Source: Paragordius varius
Taxonomy: Eukaryota; Nematomorpha
DNA length: 64,000 bases
Assembly: GCA_964247055.1 (NCBI GenBank)
Contig: OZ176058.1
Location: forward strand, 3,596,001-3,660,000
Direction: 5' to 3'
Every line of letters starts with the position of its first letter. Within the stretch, counting starts at the first letter, position 1. Positions 23,498 to 37,740 of the stretch are shown here, piece after piece. The notes under the pieces were generated by a model. The model worked only from the letters and a program-made list of their open reading frames with translations, ran no database searches and had not been told where the DNA came from. A program made the translations under genes and the position numbers.

Positions 23498-23943
23498 TAT
23501 TTACTTGTTATTCTATTTTATTAAAGGAACTAAGGATTCTATCTACATATTTTTATTTTGTAAATGTAAGCAAAATTAGATAAAATTTTTGGTATTATTA
23601 CATATTATGAATAAACACTAGTTATATTATAGAGAACTCCATCGATACATACGCATTTCGCAATATAATCAAGCGAAAATACCTGGAACAACGTGGATGT
23701 TTTCTAACAATTTTGATGTTGTTTTTTTATAATTGATACATTAAAAAAGGCAGTATAAGTGAGAGCAAAACTGATGGAAAAATTATTGCTGATACCAGCT
23801 AATTTATTTACACAATGAAGGCAATGAAAACGATACTGAAATATATGTATATAAATATATTGAAGGGGGGGCTTTTTATTACTTATTATATTATTTAATA
23901 AAAAATCCAATTTTTTTGTGTTAAATTATCATTTTCAACAAAA

Positions 23944-25069
23944 ATGGGTGGATTTTCATCTATTCCAGCTGGAACGGAAATGCAAGCTACTTCTGCCTTA
24001 CCAACAATCTTCTTGGCTGCGTTTTTTAATTCCCCTAGAGGTAATAAAATAGATATTTAAATTAAAAATTTAGCGATATATATCATTTAAACGTCAAATT
24101 CATCCTCAAAAACAATTCAAATTTATCCTTAAATCAATTATGTGCTTTTTAACATTGAAAGCCTATATTTTTTATAAATTTTAAAAGTGTATTTCGTTTC
24201 AAATTATTACACTATGCCATAAAGAAATGCCCGAAAACACATAGTTTTTTAGAGTGAATTAGACGTGTTTAGTGAGAAATTGCATTGTTTAAGGGTAAAT
24301 TCGAATTGTTAAGGTTGATGTTTGAATATATTATACAGAGTTTAGTTAATTCGTAACGAAAAATTATTTTAACTAATTCTCCACCACTGATATATAAATT
24401 TTATGTCATTTCTTTGAGATGGTAAACTTTTTTAAAACTGTTTTAAATTTTTTTGTAAGTATACAAATTTGTATTTTACTATAGAGCATAAACCAGGAGT
24501 GGCTAACATGCGGGCCGCATGCCTTCCTCCAAAATGTTTCAGCAGCCGCGAGAAATATGATTGCAAAATAAATGAAAAATTTTTAATAAAAAAAAGATTT
24601 GCCTTTTTAAAATGTATATTTATTTGTTAATAACTCTTTCCGTTTAACAATGAGCTATCATAAACTGTTTAAATATTTAGCATTTACAATGTGTTGATTA
24701 ATTTATTTACAGTCTTACGGAATTTTAACAATTTATTATTACCCATATATTATGCGATGAATGCTGCCCGTTGAAATTTTCTGGTTAAAACTGCGGCCCG
24801 AAAAACCCTTTGTATTGGACAGACCTGCCCTTGGCATAGACTAACGATAGGCTATATCAGTATTTTAAACGGCTAAAAGTGTAAATAATTAACATGTCTG
24901 TTGCCACGTAGGAGATTTTTCATTTTTTATTACATAGTAAATTTAACATTGTATTTCTACTTGTAAAATCTAACTAATAGTAATGAAACATCTAATACAA
25001 GGCTACTGATATGTATGTATATTATAAAATCCCTTAAAGTCATTTAAATTACAGATATGGTCAATAATA

Positions 25070-25109
<40 letters not shown>

Positions 25110-28100
25110 AAAAATAAGATACAGGAATGAAATTTATTGGCGGAGCAACGGTCAACATTTATTGGAAAAATTGGAATGATTGGAAAGAAGAGTCAAACTC
25201 AATACCAAAGTGTCAGATTCAACAATTTAAAAAAGGCGACTGGGTAAACCTTGACCAAAGTTTTAATTGCACCTCATCAGGAAACAAAACTGTTGATAAA
25301 CTAACATATGAATATAATAAACAAATGCACTTTCGAATTCATTTTATGGAAAAGAACAAATCTTTGGTTATAGATACCACAGGTTAGAAATTCCTTTAGA
25401 GTAGAATTAGTATACGTTTCTAATAATTAATTATTACCAGAGTGCATATTCAGCAAAGATGATCATTTATGACTTATAGTTATTTTTTAACTCTTTACAA
25501 TTATTAGCCAATATAAATTCTCTGCGCTGTACGTGTTATCTAGAAATATTTAATTATACTTACTCACACTGTAAAATTAGTATATGGAATCTAAAAACGG
25601 TTATGTTTTTAATATAACTTATCACACATTTTAACTTTAAAGTAATTAATCATACGTAAATATACAGTATATATAAGGTGACCAGACGTCCCGCTTTAAA
25701 AATCGCTCATTTTGTAAGATGACCGCCATATCTATTTTTTATGTTTCTGTGTTTCCATATGCTTTGTAATATCATGCTTGCCGCCATGTGCTAGGGTAAA
25801 TTATCCCTCGCATATAAGACATTTAACAGATGATTCATTTTTCGTTTTTTTTGATAAAAGGAAAATCTTTCATTAATTCGTCGTTGAATTTACAACCTCT
25901 TTTTGTGCTCATATTTATAAACTACTATTAATTAGTATAATAAATATTATATTACCTTAATTTTCTGGAATAAACGTGTAAGGTACCGATTTGTAGTATC
26001 AATTTGTCTTTAAAGCTACCGATTTGTGGTATTAATTTGGCTTTTTGATATGTTAGCAAGTAATAAAACTAAAATATTAGCATAAATATTATATTACCTT
26101 AATTTTCTGAAATAAACGTGTAAACTACCGATTTGTGGTATTAATTTGTCCTTTAATCTAAAGATTTGTGGTATTAACTTGGCCTTTTGATAATGATGAC
26201 AGTCGTAGTAGGAAGCAAAGTGTATAATCATATGAATTTGAAAAAAATAAATATTTAATGATAAAAAATTTAAGCGGATAAAAAAAATTTATTTGTATTA
26301 AAAAAAATTTTTTTTATATAATCGTGAAAAAGCGGGACATTTTAAAAACGTAGCGGGACGCGGGACAAAGTGTGAAAAAGCGGGACGTCTGGTCACCTTA
26401 TGTATGGAACATAATTTGTTTAAAAATGATTATTTTAACCATTTCTATCCTACGTATTTTTTTCTGTTGTCCATAATATAAGTTTTCATTCAATATATTT
26501 ATTTAATAATGAGACTTCATAAAAAAGTGTCATTGTGCACCGTCTTGTTTTACAAATAATCGTTTCTGTTTGTATAAAACATTTTTATATTCTGGCTATT
26601 CATTGAGCCTTGTTTTTCTGGATGCTTTATTATATTGCGATTAGGTAATGATATAAAATTATTTTCTAACCTTTTTTGACTTGGATTTTGACCTTTGTCC
26701 TGTGATAAAAAATGATTCTAGGAGATCATATTTTTATAAATATTTCAATGGCTGGCAAAAGAGCTAACCAACATTTCTACAATATCCAAGCATTAACATC
26801 TATATTTTCCACATCCAGTGGTAATAAATCAGTAGCTGTTTGAATAGCGTTGTGTATCTGCTAATGTTTTGATTAAGATTATTCGCTAAATTGTTAAAAA
26901 TATTTTTGTACCGCTTCTTGCATCACCCAGCGCACTTTGTGATGATTTCGTCTTTATTATTTTTTTCCAGAATATTACAATCACTTTACCCTTTGTTCGT
27001 GCACATGTAAATTTATTTAATAAGGTACAAACAACCTGTAAGGTACAAATTTTTTTATATTTATAATGTATGTGTGGTAAAAATAAATAAATATTACAAT
27101 AAAAATGACCCCCCCCTCTCAGATTTGTCCCGCTTTTTCCTTCAAAAAATCTGGTCACCTTAAGTATACAGTGAAATCATACGGCAACATAAAATTATAA
27201 AAAATCATACTTTTTTGCAAGCCTTTAGTTTTCTTATAAATATTTATTTACTATTAAATATATAATTGCTTCAGCTATTTATCTTTTTTTCATACTTAGC
27301 CAATTTATACAATGATAAATAGAAAAACAAGATTTAAAAAGTAGGATTGTCTTTTAGAAATAAATATTTGTTTTTATATTTTTACGTTTTGTCCGTATAA
27401 TTTCAATCATAACTGTAATTTATAAGAATTATTATAATACATGGATTGCTCTAGTGTTTAACTACAATAAATTTTTATAACCAACTGTTATGTAGTATCT
27501 AGTAATTTTAATGTAATTTTAACATATCAATATTTGCATAGGAAATTTAGAGTTGAAATCATGAAAAGAATTATTTACACTTTAATTGTATTATTTGCCA
27601 ATAATTATCTTGTTGACTAAATAAAGCTGATCCAGTCAGACCTGTTAATATTTATTTGAGCTTAAAATTGAATTTGTGCGGAGAAAATGTAATTATAAAG
27701 ACAAATATTTTTTTCTTAAAAAGCAACAACACACTCTTAAAACTTGTTTTTTTAATATAACCCCTCTTCTAAACTGCTCAGTATAAAATATGGATTTAAA
27801 TTGGTAACACAATCAATTAATATATTACGATATAATTAAACGCTTATGACCATTATTGCTTTTTTAGGTAGTTTTATACCCCAGAGTCATTTAAAATGGC
27901 ATTTTTTAGGCGCAAAAGCAAAAAATATTTTAACATCTAAAATTGTAAAAATATTTGTTCTTATACTTTTTTTATAGTCATGTTTTTTATCTAATTTTTT
28001 GAGTCCCTAATGCTACAGACAATATAATGTTTATTATGGTGTTTATAACTTGAAAAAATTTCAGGCTACATTTTATTAGCAAAAAATTGAATATATTTTG

Positions 28101-29552
28101 ATTTTTCATTTCAATCGTTTTTGGTAATGTCTTAATTTGCACTCTAGAACTCACAAAACTTTATAATATAAGCCTTTTAATCTAATGTGAAGAATGCTTG
28201 ATAAATATTTAACTCCTTAACTCTATACCTTATTTAGATAAGCTCTATAAAACTAAATAAACTAGGGCAATAAAGTGAACAGGTAAAGAAATATTTGTCT
28301 TTAAATTTTTACGTTTTGTCCGTATATAACAGTAAAAAGATTATTCAATCTATATATATATATATATCTTAATTATGGAAAGGAATTAGCGCCTACAAAA
28401 ATAGACAGAAACAATTAATAGTGTATTGGGATATCCCAAATTCGGACGATTTTGATTTCTTATTAACTGACGCATGCGGTTCAAATCACGAATTAAAAGA
28501 TTATGAAAGTAGAAGTTGGGGACGCAAAATATTTGATTGGTTTAATTGTTCAAAAAGACAATTAACACTTAAAACTGCCGAGGGAAATGATGATCAATAT
28601 ACATTTGAATATACTGGTATACGTTAAATCTTTCAATTTACTTTTATTTGAATTAATTTAAATTTATGAGTAAACCTTTAAGATCATCTTGCTAAAGTTA
28701 TTGGGGAATTTCATGTTACTTCCTTAAAAATTTTAATTTATAAGATATGTGCTAGAGCTATTGAATTATATATAATATATTTATGTTAAATGTAAGTATC
28801 AGGCTAAATAACTATTAATTTAACAAGTGAAACAATATTAGTATAAAGAAAGGAAATATAATAAATTATTGTTAAAAGGCTTAGTAGAATATACATATTG
28901 CTTGAACCTGTCGGTTATATGCATCGAATGTAAATTAATTATTTTTGTAATTAACACTCAATGTTGGGATAGTTTATATAACAGAAAGATTTGGTTTCAA
29001 AATATATCAAAAAACATTTTAAATATCAGGCTATATACTTTTTTAATATATTTCAAAAATATTAAAATAAATATATTATTTTAATTTATTACGGGCAAAA
29101 CTTGATATTAAATTCATTTTAAACTTAAATCGTGTTTTGGCTTCCCAATATTGGTATCTGGAGGTAGGTCATATTATTGTAAAAAATATTATACAGGAGA
29201 AATTAATTAGTATACTACAAGATTGAGCACTGGCATACAAAATTTTCCCAGTATGGCCGGACTAAAAAGTGAAAATGTCATAAGGTCTTATGTCATTTTA
29301 AATACGGGGAAACAGTAAAACACAATCATCTATTTGAAATGAACCATTTTTGTGCTATAGACGATAAAAATAACTAATACACTTTTGATATTTGCATTTC
29401 TAATTAATCAAAGTATGTTGAGAAATTAAATTTAATATTTTTTTTTAACAAAATATTTCTTTTGTCCAGATACAACTAGGGAAACGACCGAAATACCTCT
29501 GGAAATACCCGATCTGTCCATAGCAAACGATTTTTCCGTCAGCCAACTCTAA
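23944..29552 (+). CDS. Host gene of unknown function, copy 2 (four exons)
   Basis: Exons 23944-24040, 25125-25382, 28422-28616 and 29470-29552; 633 nt, 210 residues. Exons 1-3 encode the same protein as copy 1. Exon 4 differs: TTRETTEIPLEIP then a longer end NDFSVSQL, against TTSETTETPLEIP and DDFSSK in copy 1. Frame, phase and the AG acceptor (TTTGTCCAG) are kept despite about one change in six bases, which supports exon 4 as real coding DNA. Introns 1 and 2 hold the same MITE and hAT derivative as copy 1. Function not recognised. The same N-terminal GGFSSI myristoylation-like pattern is present. Confidence 0.65.
24494..24833. mobile_element. hAT-type MITE, unit 2 copy
   Basis: Duplicate of 6994-7333 in intron 1 of the second gene copy, with the same flanks. 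Confidence 0.65.
25674..27162 (-). mobile_element. Rearranged hAT derivative, unit 2 copy
   Basis: Duplicate of 8184-9672, with the same three termini and the same imperfect target duplication. Confidence 0.85.
27169..27415. mobile_element. Mariner-type MITE, unit 2 copy
   Basis: Duplicate of 9679-9925. Confidence 0.65.
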
Positions 29553-29855
29553 TAATTTTGCTATACTTTTGATAATCATAATTGCAAACATTACTTAATA
29601 TATATATACATATATATATTAAGACATTTTATCAAACGAATAATTGTTCTCTTTTTGGCTGCTCATGCTTTATTAAAATTTTTCAATATTAGCATATTTT
29701 TTGCATTTCATTTTAACATTAAATTTGTCATTTTTAGTATGTTTGAAAACATATTTTTTGCGACGATTATATATATATATATATATTTATATTAACTAAA
29801 TCATTAAACATTCTGGGTGTTTTAATTAATTTGTGAATATGATTTAATAAATTAG

Positions 29856-30345
29856 GATCTAAAACATATTCTCCTAAGTTAAATGAAAAACTTGAGCAGA
29901 TCTTTTACTTTTGTCATGAATTTAGTATCTAGACAACACGATTAAAAGAAACAGGTGATTGACAGTAAAATTTGAATATATACGGGCAAAACATAAAGAC
30001 AAAATCAAGAGTAGATATAGTTAGTTTACTTAGTTCTGCTGCTTTTAAATTATATAGAGGCGTTTTCCGCCAAAGAATTTCTGAAAGACTAAAACACAGA
30101 CACTTTGTTTTCAGAAAAAAACCATAATCATTCAAACGTTGATTTTTTCCACATATACTAATATTACGAGCCTATAACGGATAATAAATTTATTTATTGG
30201 ACATATCATAAATTAGGGAATTTATAATAAAATAAGCAATATCAATATCGCATCATACAGGATGACATCTCGATTGGCGAAGAGAAAAAAGTGTCCCTCT
30301 GTATATATATATATATATATATATCCATGAACCCCTTACATTACT
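29856..30345. other. Insert flank with MITE end and repeat remnant
   Basis: Absent from unit 1. It begins where unit 1 and unit 2 part (after AATAAATTAG). It holds a lone mariner-MITE-like end (GACAGTAAAATTTGAATATA near 29962, then GGGCAAAACATAAAGAC) and, near 30010-30040, AGTAGATATAGTTAGT, close to the arm of the hammerhead element at 45208. A TA run lies at 30301-30325. No exon seen. Confidence 0.45.
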
Positions 30346-33300
30346 TCCCCCCTAAGATTAGCCTATCGGGGGGTTGACGCTTACGGGTATCTTCCTTCCG
30401 GGTTTGGGTTTTCTGCTACAACACTCTAATTAAGGGTATTTTCATGCGGTGATAGGTGAGATTGCGTTGTGGTTTCCGAGGGTTCTGGGTTGAAGATGGT
30501 CTCCACGGTAGCTGGGGTTTGAGACCGCGGTAACGGCTGGCTGTCAAGAATAGAGGGGGGTGTTGTATCAGTGTCTCTATCAAAATTTTCTAAACGTTTG
30601 CGCAGCTGATCCGCGTGTTTTCGACTAGTTCCCTCCTCGTCTTTCTTGGACTTCATAAGATAGGGACTCCCTTCTTTTTATGATATATCCCTGCCTCCAC
30701 CCCCTATTCAACTCATTCTTTATATAGATTGGTTGATTTGGCTGGAATTCGCGGCGTGGTTCTGCCGTATGCTCTATAAATTCGGATGGGGTTGACTTTA
30801 CCCACGAGATAGGGTTGTGTATTTGTCGGTTTAGAAACAAAGCGGTGGGGGTTTCTTTTATCGACGCGTGGAAGCTTGTTCTGTAGGAATAAACCGTTCA
30901 TGATAGGCATGCATTGATTCGCCTTTAGTGGAGTAATATTTGGTTTTCAAGGTTTTTATCACTCTTTCTACCAACCCGTTGGTCTTTGGGTGATAGGGTG
31001 TGCGAATGTGTTTAATATTGAAATTTTGTAATACCAATTCGAATTCTTTTGATGCGAAGTATCTGGCATTGTCAGTTACGATTTGTCAAGGAAATCCAAA
31101 TCGGGCAATATTCTTTTCTAAGCAATTTAGAATGGACTGAGTCGAAATCACTTTAAGCATATCCACCTCCACCCAGCGAGTAGCGCTGTCGATAGTTACC
31201 AACCAGTAATAACCGTCGACTGGGCCAGCGATATCTATATGTAGCCGTTCCCATGTCAGCGTATTAAAATTCATTTATAGGGTGGGTTTTCGGGAGCATT
31301 GGGTCGGTTGACATGACATGCGCAATTTTCTACCCAACGAGCGAGATCGTTCTCTATGTCGGACCAAAATACCGAACTGCGGGCCTGTGATTTCATGGTA
31401 TTTAACCCATTGTGTCTGGCGTGTAAAAGCTTTAAATAGTTTTTTGCATTGCGCTTGGAATTACTAAACGAGTATTCAGGTAAAGAAGCTTGTAATAGTT
31501 TTGTAGCTTGTTTTTATATACGCTGAAGGATTTGAGATCCTCATCCTCCCAATTGTCTGTCATTAAAGACGTTTTAACTTTATTGAGGACAATATCATTC
31601 ATAATTGCTTCAACAGTTTTCTTGTTGAGATCGAAAGATTTTAACGATAGAAAACGAATCTGTTAGGTGGCCGCATCATCCTCCTCGTCATACCCGCTGT
31701 TAGCTACTGGCAGTCTGGATAGGGAGTCCGCCAAATTTTCTTGACCTTTCTTGTAGTATATATCATAGTCATATTCCATGGACTTATATATCCACCTAAG
31801 TAATTTCGAATTACTAATGCTAATATCTCTTCGCCTCCCAAACACACCCACTAAGGGTTTGTGATCAGTATAAACCTCGAATTCCGTATATAAAGTACTT
31901 AAATTTTTCTAAAGTGAAAATTACCGCCTTGGCTTCTCTTTCGATGGTAGAATATCCTTTTTCCGCTAACGAACATGTCCGCGATGCGTAGAAGATAGGG
32001 CCTTTTCCTTGCGAATTTTTATGAAATAAAATTGCCCAAACCCCTTAATTGACGCATCTGTTTCCATACACAGGGGGTACCGTTTATTAAAAGCCATTAG
32101 TACCTGGGATTTGATTAATAATTTTTTTGCCATAGAAAATTCATTTTCCTCTGCCTGTGTCCACTTCCATTGTGAATTCTTTCCGGATAACTTGTGTTAT
32201 TTAGTTAGAGTGGGATGTAAATTTGGTATAAACCGTTCATGAAAATTAATCAATCCTAAAAAAGATCGCAATTCGGTTTTATTTGATGGAGATGGGCATT
32301 TTTAAATGGCCTCTAATTTTTCATCGGTAGGTTGAATCCCTTTCCTTGAGATTACATAACCCATGTATTTTACCTCGGGAATCGCTTGTAGTTTATCGTA
32401 ATCGCATTCCGGCCTCTTGTAACCTGCTTAAAACAACCCTTAGTCTTTCATCAAGTTCCGCGCAAGTGGCACCTGAAACTAAGACATCGTCTAGATATAT
32501 GTACCCGGTACATCTCCCAAGAGTTTGTCCATGCATCTTTGAAAAATCATTGGAGCGGAAGTTAACCCGAAAGGAAGCCGTTGGTACGTAAAGAAGCCCT
32601 TGTGGGTGGTAATCGTAAGAAGTGACTGAGACGATTTGTCAATGGGGAACTGTAAGTAGGCGTCTTTTAAGTCTAATGTTGAAAATAGTACCCCATTTGA
32701 CACCTCGGCGGCTAACTCATCAAATGTGGGTATCAGGTGCGAATCCGGTGCTTGATAGCGATTGATAATTACTCGAAAATCGGCGCATAATCTAACTTCG
32801 CCGTTTACTTTAAGTATGTTTACAGTGGGGGAAGCCCATGTAAAATGATTTTGCGTGGGATCTATGGGACGGAGTATTTTTAGTCCAACCAGTCGGTCGA
32901 TTTCTTTTTCGACCAACGGTTGTATGGCTAATGGGACTCGTCGACATGGGAAAATTCGGGGTCTAGCCTCTGGGTCAATGAATAATTTAATGGGTGAACC
33001 CTTGAATGTGCCCAATTCGTCCGAAAATAGTTAATCAAAACATTCAAAAATCCATTTATATTCATAGTATTATATATTCGTGAAAATACGTTCTTCGGCA
33101 AATCCAACTTGAAAGCCTTCATCCAATTAGTTATGAAGATGGGTGGGGAATTACCTTTAGCGACGACACATGATAAGACCTGGCTATTCCCTTCGATATC
33201 CACGGCTAACATGGCCTCGCCTAGTACGTGCACGGGATGATGGTTGTAGGTTTGGAAGCTGGCAGAGGGAGCCAACCGAGGTTTACCCCACGCCTCCCAT

Positions 33301-34163
33301 TCTCTCCTCCCGATAATAGATACTTCAGCTCCCGTATCGAATATCATCTCACAGGATAATTATTAATTATTACTCTTATCCGGGGGGTTCCGCTGGCCAC
33401 GGTGCAAATTATTGGGCGACTGCTGGCACTGGCCCTACAAACATTGCCGAAGTGATTATATCTTTGGCATTTGAAACACCACAATTCGCACACGCCTTGT
33501 TCGTGATTTTGTTGATCATAATCTCCTTATTCATATGGGAATCAATATTATCATTCTCACTATTATTCTGATGTTTTATTTTTAAGCATTTTCTCTCCTC
33601 CAATTCGTACGAATAAGTAATGTCAACTATCATCTGGAGGGTTACTGGCATGCCATCCTTCTTTCCAGTGGAATATCTGGTTTGAATTTCCCTTTCGACT
33701 TTTGGGTTTGCCAATCCAACCAAGAATGCGTCCCGTAGTTTTGTTTGGACATCGCCTTCCAACTGACACGTTTCACAAGTAGATTTTAGACGTTTAGGAA
33801 GTCAATCGTAGCTTCACCTGGATCTCTACTCATTCGATTAAACTTTACACGGTTCAACCATAAGCTATTAAACGGAGAGTATATCTGCATTGCCGAATTC
33901 GATATTTCCTCCCAATCCATATCGTCAATCAGTTTGGGATACGCTAGTGTTTCTATCTTCCCTATAATGTTAATGCCATCAAAGGCTGGAAACACACTTT
34001 TGACATTCACATCAGAACATTCTATGTTCCTGGTGCTTAGCACCCGACGGATATGACGGATATATTGAGTAAAATTCATCGATTCATTGAAGGGTTCCAA
34101 AATTAATTTATAAATATCTAATATGTTATTGGTCATCACGGCACCAAATACCTTATAGAGTTC
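30346..34163 (-). mobile_element. Ty3/gypsy retrotransposon fossil B
   Basis: A broken Ty3/gypsy element on the minus strand, present only in unit 2. Reading right to left: gag region (about 34139-33400) with a zinc-knuckle-like CANC, aspartic protease (DTGAEVS near 33340), reverse transcriptase (about 33015-32350), RNase H (about 32000-31660) and integrase (about 31450-30900, with HIDIAGPVDGYYWLVTIDSATR split by normal spacing), then a C-terminal tail to about 30430. Roughly five to ten breaks. No matching LTR pair was found; a purine-rich tract lies near 30350. Younger than the split of the two units. Confidence 0.85.
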
Positions 34164-34379
34164 AAGTGATTTATCTGAGTATATAATTCACATCATTTCT
34201 ATTTTCTTTTCCCAAAAAGATGAGTTGTATTTGAATAGATTAAATTTTCAATTTATACGTTTTATCCGTATAATTTCAATTTATTTTAAAATCAGTTAAT
34301 ACCGATAATTTTCTGGTAATTTTTAAATTCAAAGATTTCCATAATAAATTTTTTATATTATTAAAAAAATTATACATTT

Positions 34380-36640
34380 TGACTTTTGTATCAGAGAAAT
34401 TAATAAAATTAATGCAAAACATGGATGGTTCCAAAAAAGATGAAGTCTTTTTACAATTTTACATCTTTTTAAAAAAATTACTCATGCGCGTAAAGGGCTC
34501 TGAAATAGTATTATTTTTAATTTGGCACAAGGATGAAAATATTTTTTTAGATATTTAAATTTTATATGGCCGTGGTGCATAAAATTACACCCCAAAAGAT
34601 CAGAAAGTGTTAAGAGAGTGAAATCGTTTAAATAAACCCAATTTATCACATTAATTTAAACTGAATGAGAAATTGGATAAAAAGCATAAAAATAAATATT
34701 ATTTAAAAAAGCCCATACTTTCAAAACTTAATATTTTAACAAAAAATGGTGAATAAAAATTTAAATGTTATTACCTTTTTAGGTTTTGCCTGTATAATTT
34801 CAGTTTTGTAAATTGAAAATTATATTTCATGTGGGAAAAATAAAAGTTTTTATAAAGGAATTGGGAAAAAATATACTTAAATTTTTAAGTTTTATCTTAT
34901 TTTAAATATACCTACTTAATACACGATGACCCCTTTTATCGCAATTAACTATAGTAAAATAAAAATTATATGGACAAAACACCAAAACTAAAAGACAAAC
35001 ATTGTTTTAAAATTTAATAATGCATAGGAATTATTTTAAAATTTTTAATGATATACAATGCTGTATACTTTTATTTAGTAATAAGATTTAAAAATTTGTT
35101 CAAGTTGTAAAAAATATTTGTTGAAAAATGGAGAAAAACAAGAGCTCTATGAGATTAAAGAATACTATAATTATTTATAAAATTTAACACTTGGATACAA
35201 CACATTTCAATTCTTCAATTCAAATTAGGGTTGTTAGATACCCCACGCCTGTTAAATATTCAATACTTCAAAAAATGTGGAATGAATTGAAACCATGGCA
35301 AATGTTTGCATTTATCATTAATAAAATGAAATATAAAAAAAGTATTCAGAATACCTGATATTATTCATTTCAAACAAAATCCAAAGTATAAATTTGGTTA
35401 TAAATGATATAAATACATTAGCTAAATTTATGAATAATACATAATAAAGCACTTCTTTGACTATAAAAATTAAATAAACACGATATAATGTAAAAAAATG
35501 TGTAAAATAAAAATCGCTAGTTTGATATGGAATTTATTTTTCAAAACTAAATTCTATTTAGGAATTTCGACCTATTTATATAATTTTTATTAGGATAGAA
35601 GCATAAATTTAAATTGAGACCCGTTTTTTCAGTGGTTTGTAAAAATATCAACTTTAGTAAATTTTGGAGTATTTAGACCCTTATTTGAATCCGAGTGTTA
35701 ATAATGCTAGGCTGGAAACTGCAAATAAATTTGAACATTATTTCTTAGGGGAAATTAAAAAAGATTTGGTTTTTCTTTCATCATACAATCGTTTGAGGTT
35801 GATTGTTCCTAGTGTAAAATACTTTTGTTTCTTTTTTCAAAATAAAATTTTTATTGTGAAAAAAAATATTTAAGTTGTGGGAAGTTGTCAAACTCACAAA
35901 ATGGTTTATTGAATTTCATAAAATTGAACATTATTCAATGGTATTTTAAAACTTTTAGTCGTATAAAACGCATTCAGTTCAATTATGTAATTTTATCAAT
36001 TTCGATATAAATCAACAATATTTATTCCACCTATGTTTTCCATTATATATATATATATATATATATAGATTCTATAAATAGATTTCCATATATTTCGATC
36101 GTTATATTTTTGTTTGAGGTTACCTTTTATTGTGATGTATATTTGGATATATTTTTCTAAAAAATGATTTATATATTTTTTATACCATTTACAGTTCAAA
36201 CCATTGAACAATTCTATATAAACCTTGATCTATTCAAATTCACACTTGAACAATATAAATTCACCCTTAAATAAATTATGTAACTTTTAATATTTTTTAA
36301 AAAAAAATTGTTTAAAATTAATATAATGTCGAAACAATAATTAAATATTTCGAAATATTTATATGAATGATGAGTTATATAAGGGCAACACATATTTTAT
36401 TAGGGTATATTTGAATTGTTCGAGGGTGAATTAATTGTTCAAAGGTGTATCACAATTAATTTTTATGTGTTGAGATTTTGAGCATCTTTCAAAAAGATAA
36501 TATCAATAAAAATTGGGTAAAAAAATTATGATGGATTCAGATAAAAACGAATATTTTATTTTTTTACATTTCCCATCAACAATTTTTCCCATCGTTTTTC
36601 CGTAAACTAATGCTTTGCTAATTGGCCTAATAAAGTGTGA
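34380..36640. repeat. Repeat B, copy 1
   Basis: Pairs with 44525-49089 plus 56253-56665 in the same order, with moderate divergence. It lacks three insertions that copy 2 has, and so shows three empty sites: near 35000 (hammerhead element), ATTTAGAC at 35671-35678, and CCTTAAAT at 36265-36272. No exon recognised; the longer open frames here are not kept in copy 2. Confidence 0.85.
36043..36068. repeat. (TA)n microsatellite
   Basis: TA run inside repeat B; the copy in B2 lies at about 48859-48892 and is longer. Confidence 0.9.
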
Positions 36641-36896
36641 AATAAAGAACCATAAAAATGCATGTTATAACAATATTTTTAAATATAGGGCTAGTTATAA
36701 GTGTTTTTTTTATGTAAACATATTTTAACAATATAGGATTTTTGTTGCCTTTTCCCCACCGTTTAAAATTTTTTTATTAAATATAATTTTTTGTTACTCC
36801 CATGCTCTTTTTTTCCATTCTTTAACATTTTACGGCTTGAACATATCCTTATATGGAAACCATTGAGTAATCCATGTAATAAACTACAGTAAAAAT

Positions 36897-37170
36897 TTAA
36901 ATTACACTGACAAAAAAGTAAAAATATAAAGACAAATATTTTTTTCTAAAGACAACCATACTTTATAAATCTTCATTTTTTTTAATTATAACTTATTATT
37001 TAATACTAATTTTGGAATAGATATATTTTACTAACACAATCAATTTTATAATTAACAATCATAATAAAATACCTTATAAAGAAAATAAGGTTTGAAAGAG
37101 TATGGTTATCATTTGAAAAAGATATTTGTCTTTATATATTTACGTTTTGTCCGTATATTAATTTTTACTG
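36897..37170. mobile_element. Mariner-type MITE, 274 bp (best-kept copy)
   Basis: TA at both sides (36895-36896 and 37171-37172). Left end CAGTAAAAATTTAAATTACA, right end AATTTTTACTG. The inverted ends run about 80 bp and include AAAGACAAATATTTTTTTCT and CAACCATACTTT on the left with complements on the right. Non-coding. Confidence 0.8.
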
Positions 37171-37504
37171 TAAAAATAATCCCATATATTTTAATTAGGT
37201 ATTATGTAGGGCTTCTCACTAAAAAAAAACCATATATAAATTTAAAACTAATTTTTAAAAAATCTATTTAACCATACGATTGGTATTTTCTGCAGAAACT
37301 CATCTTTACAAAAACTCCTGAAATACTTTAATGATTGCTTCAAACTAGGGTTCCAGGCACAACGGTTTCACATTCTGCATTTCTTAAAAATCTAGCGGTC
37401 CGAATAAAAAATATAATCACATGGACATTAATAAATATTTTATTTAAAAAAATAAAACTAATATGCATATTTCACCCATGTTATTTGCCAACAACTTTTA
37501 ACTT

Positions 37505-37740
37505 AACTTTCGTGCTTTTGGGGTAATTTTTACCCCAGGTCCATTTAAAATTTAAATACTAACACAAAATATTTTTGACATTGGGCCAAATTTATATATA
37601 CGCTTTTAGCCGCATGTTAAAAATATTTTTTTAACGAAATTGTAAAAAATCCTCATCTCACACTTTTACGCCGTTATTCATTTTAAAATCCCTAATGCAT
37701 GAGAATATGTTTATTATGCTAAAATATAGAGATAAGGGTT
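37505..37740. repeat. Dispersed repeat D, copy 2
   Basis: Diverged partner of 10370-10600. Not coding. Confidence 0.5.

Larger units (their letters stand above)
17507..34290. repeat. Large direct duplication, unit 2
   Basis: Second unit of the duplication. It keeps every insertion found in the first 11.2 kb of unit 1, with the same target duplications, so those insertions came before the copying (or before a later homogenisation). It differs by an extra insert between about 29856 and 34163, holding a Ty3/gypsy fossil. Homology to unit 1 resumes at 34164 and fades near 34290, next to a mariner-type MITE end. Confidence 0.93.

Noticed and set aside
35664-35873. Open frame in repeat B near MEYLDPYLNPSVNNARLETANKF
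   Set aside because: The matching frame in copy 2 (48491 on) is disrupted within a few codons after the hAT site, so conservation does not support coding; it may be an old fragment.
37335-37526. 63-codon open frame after the mariner MITE
   Set aside because: I/L/N/F-rich composition typical of random AT-rich frames, no splice or start support, and it runs into repeat D.
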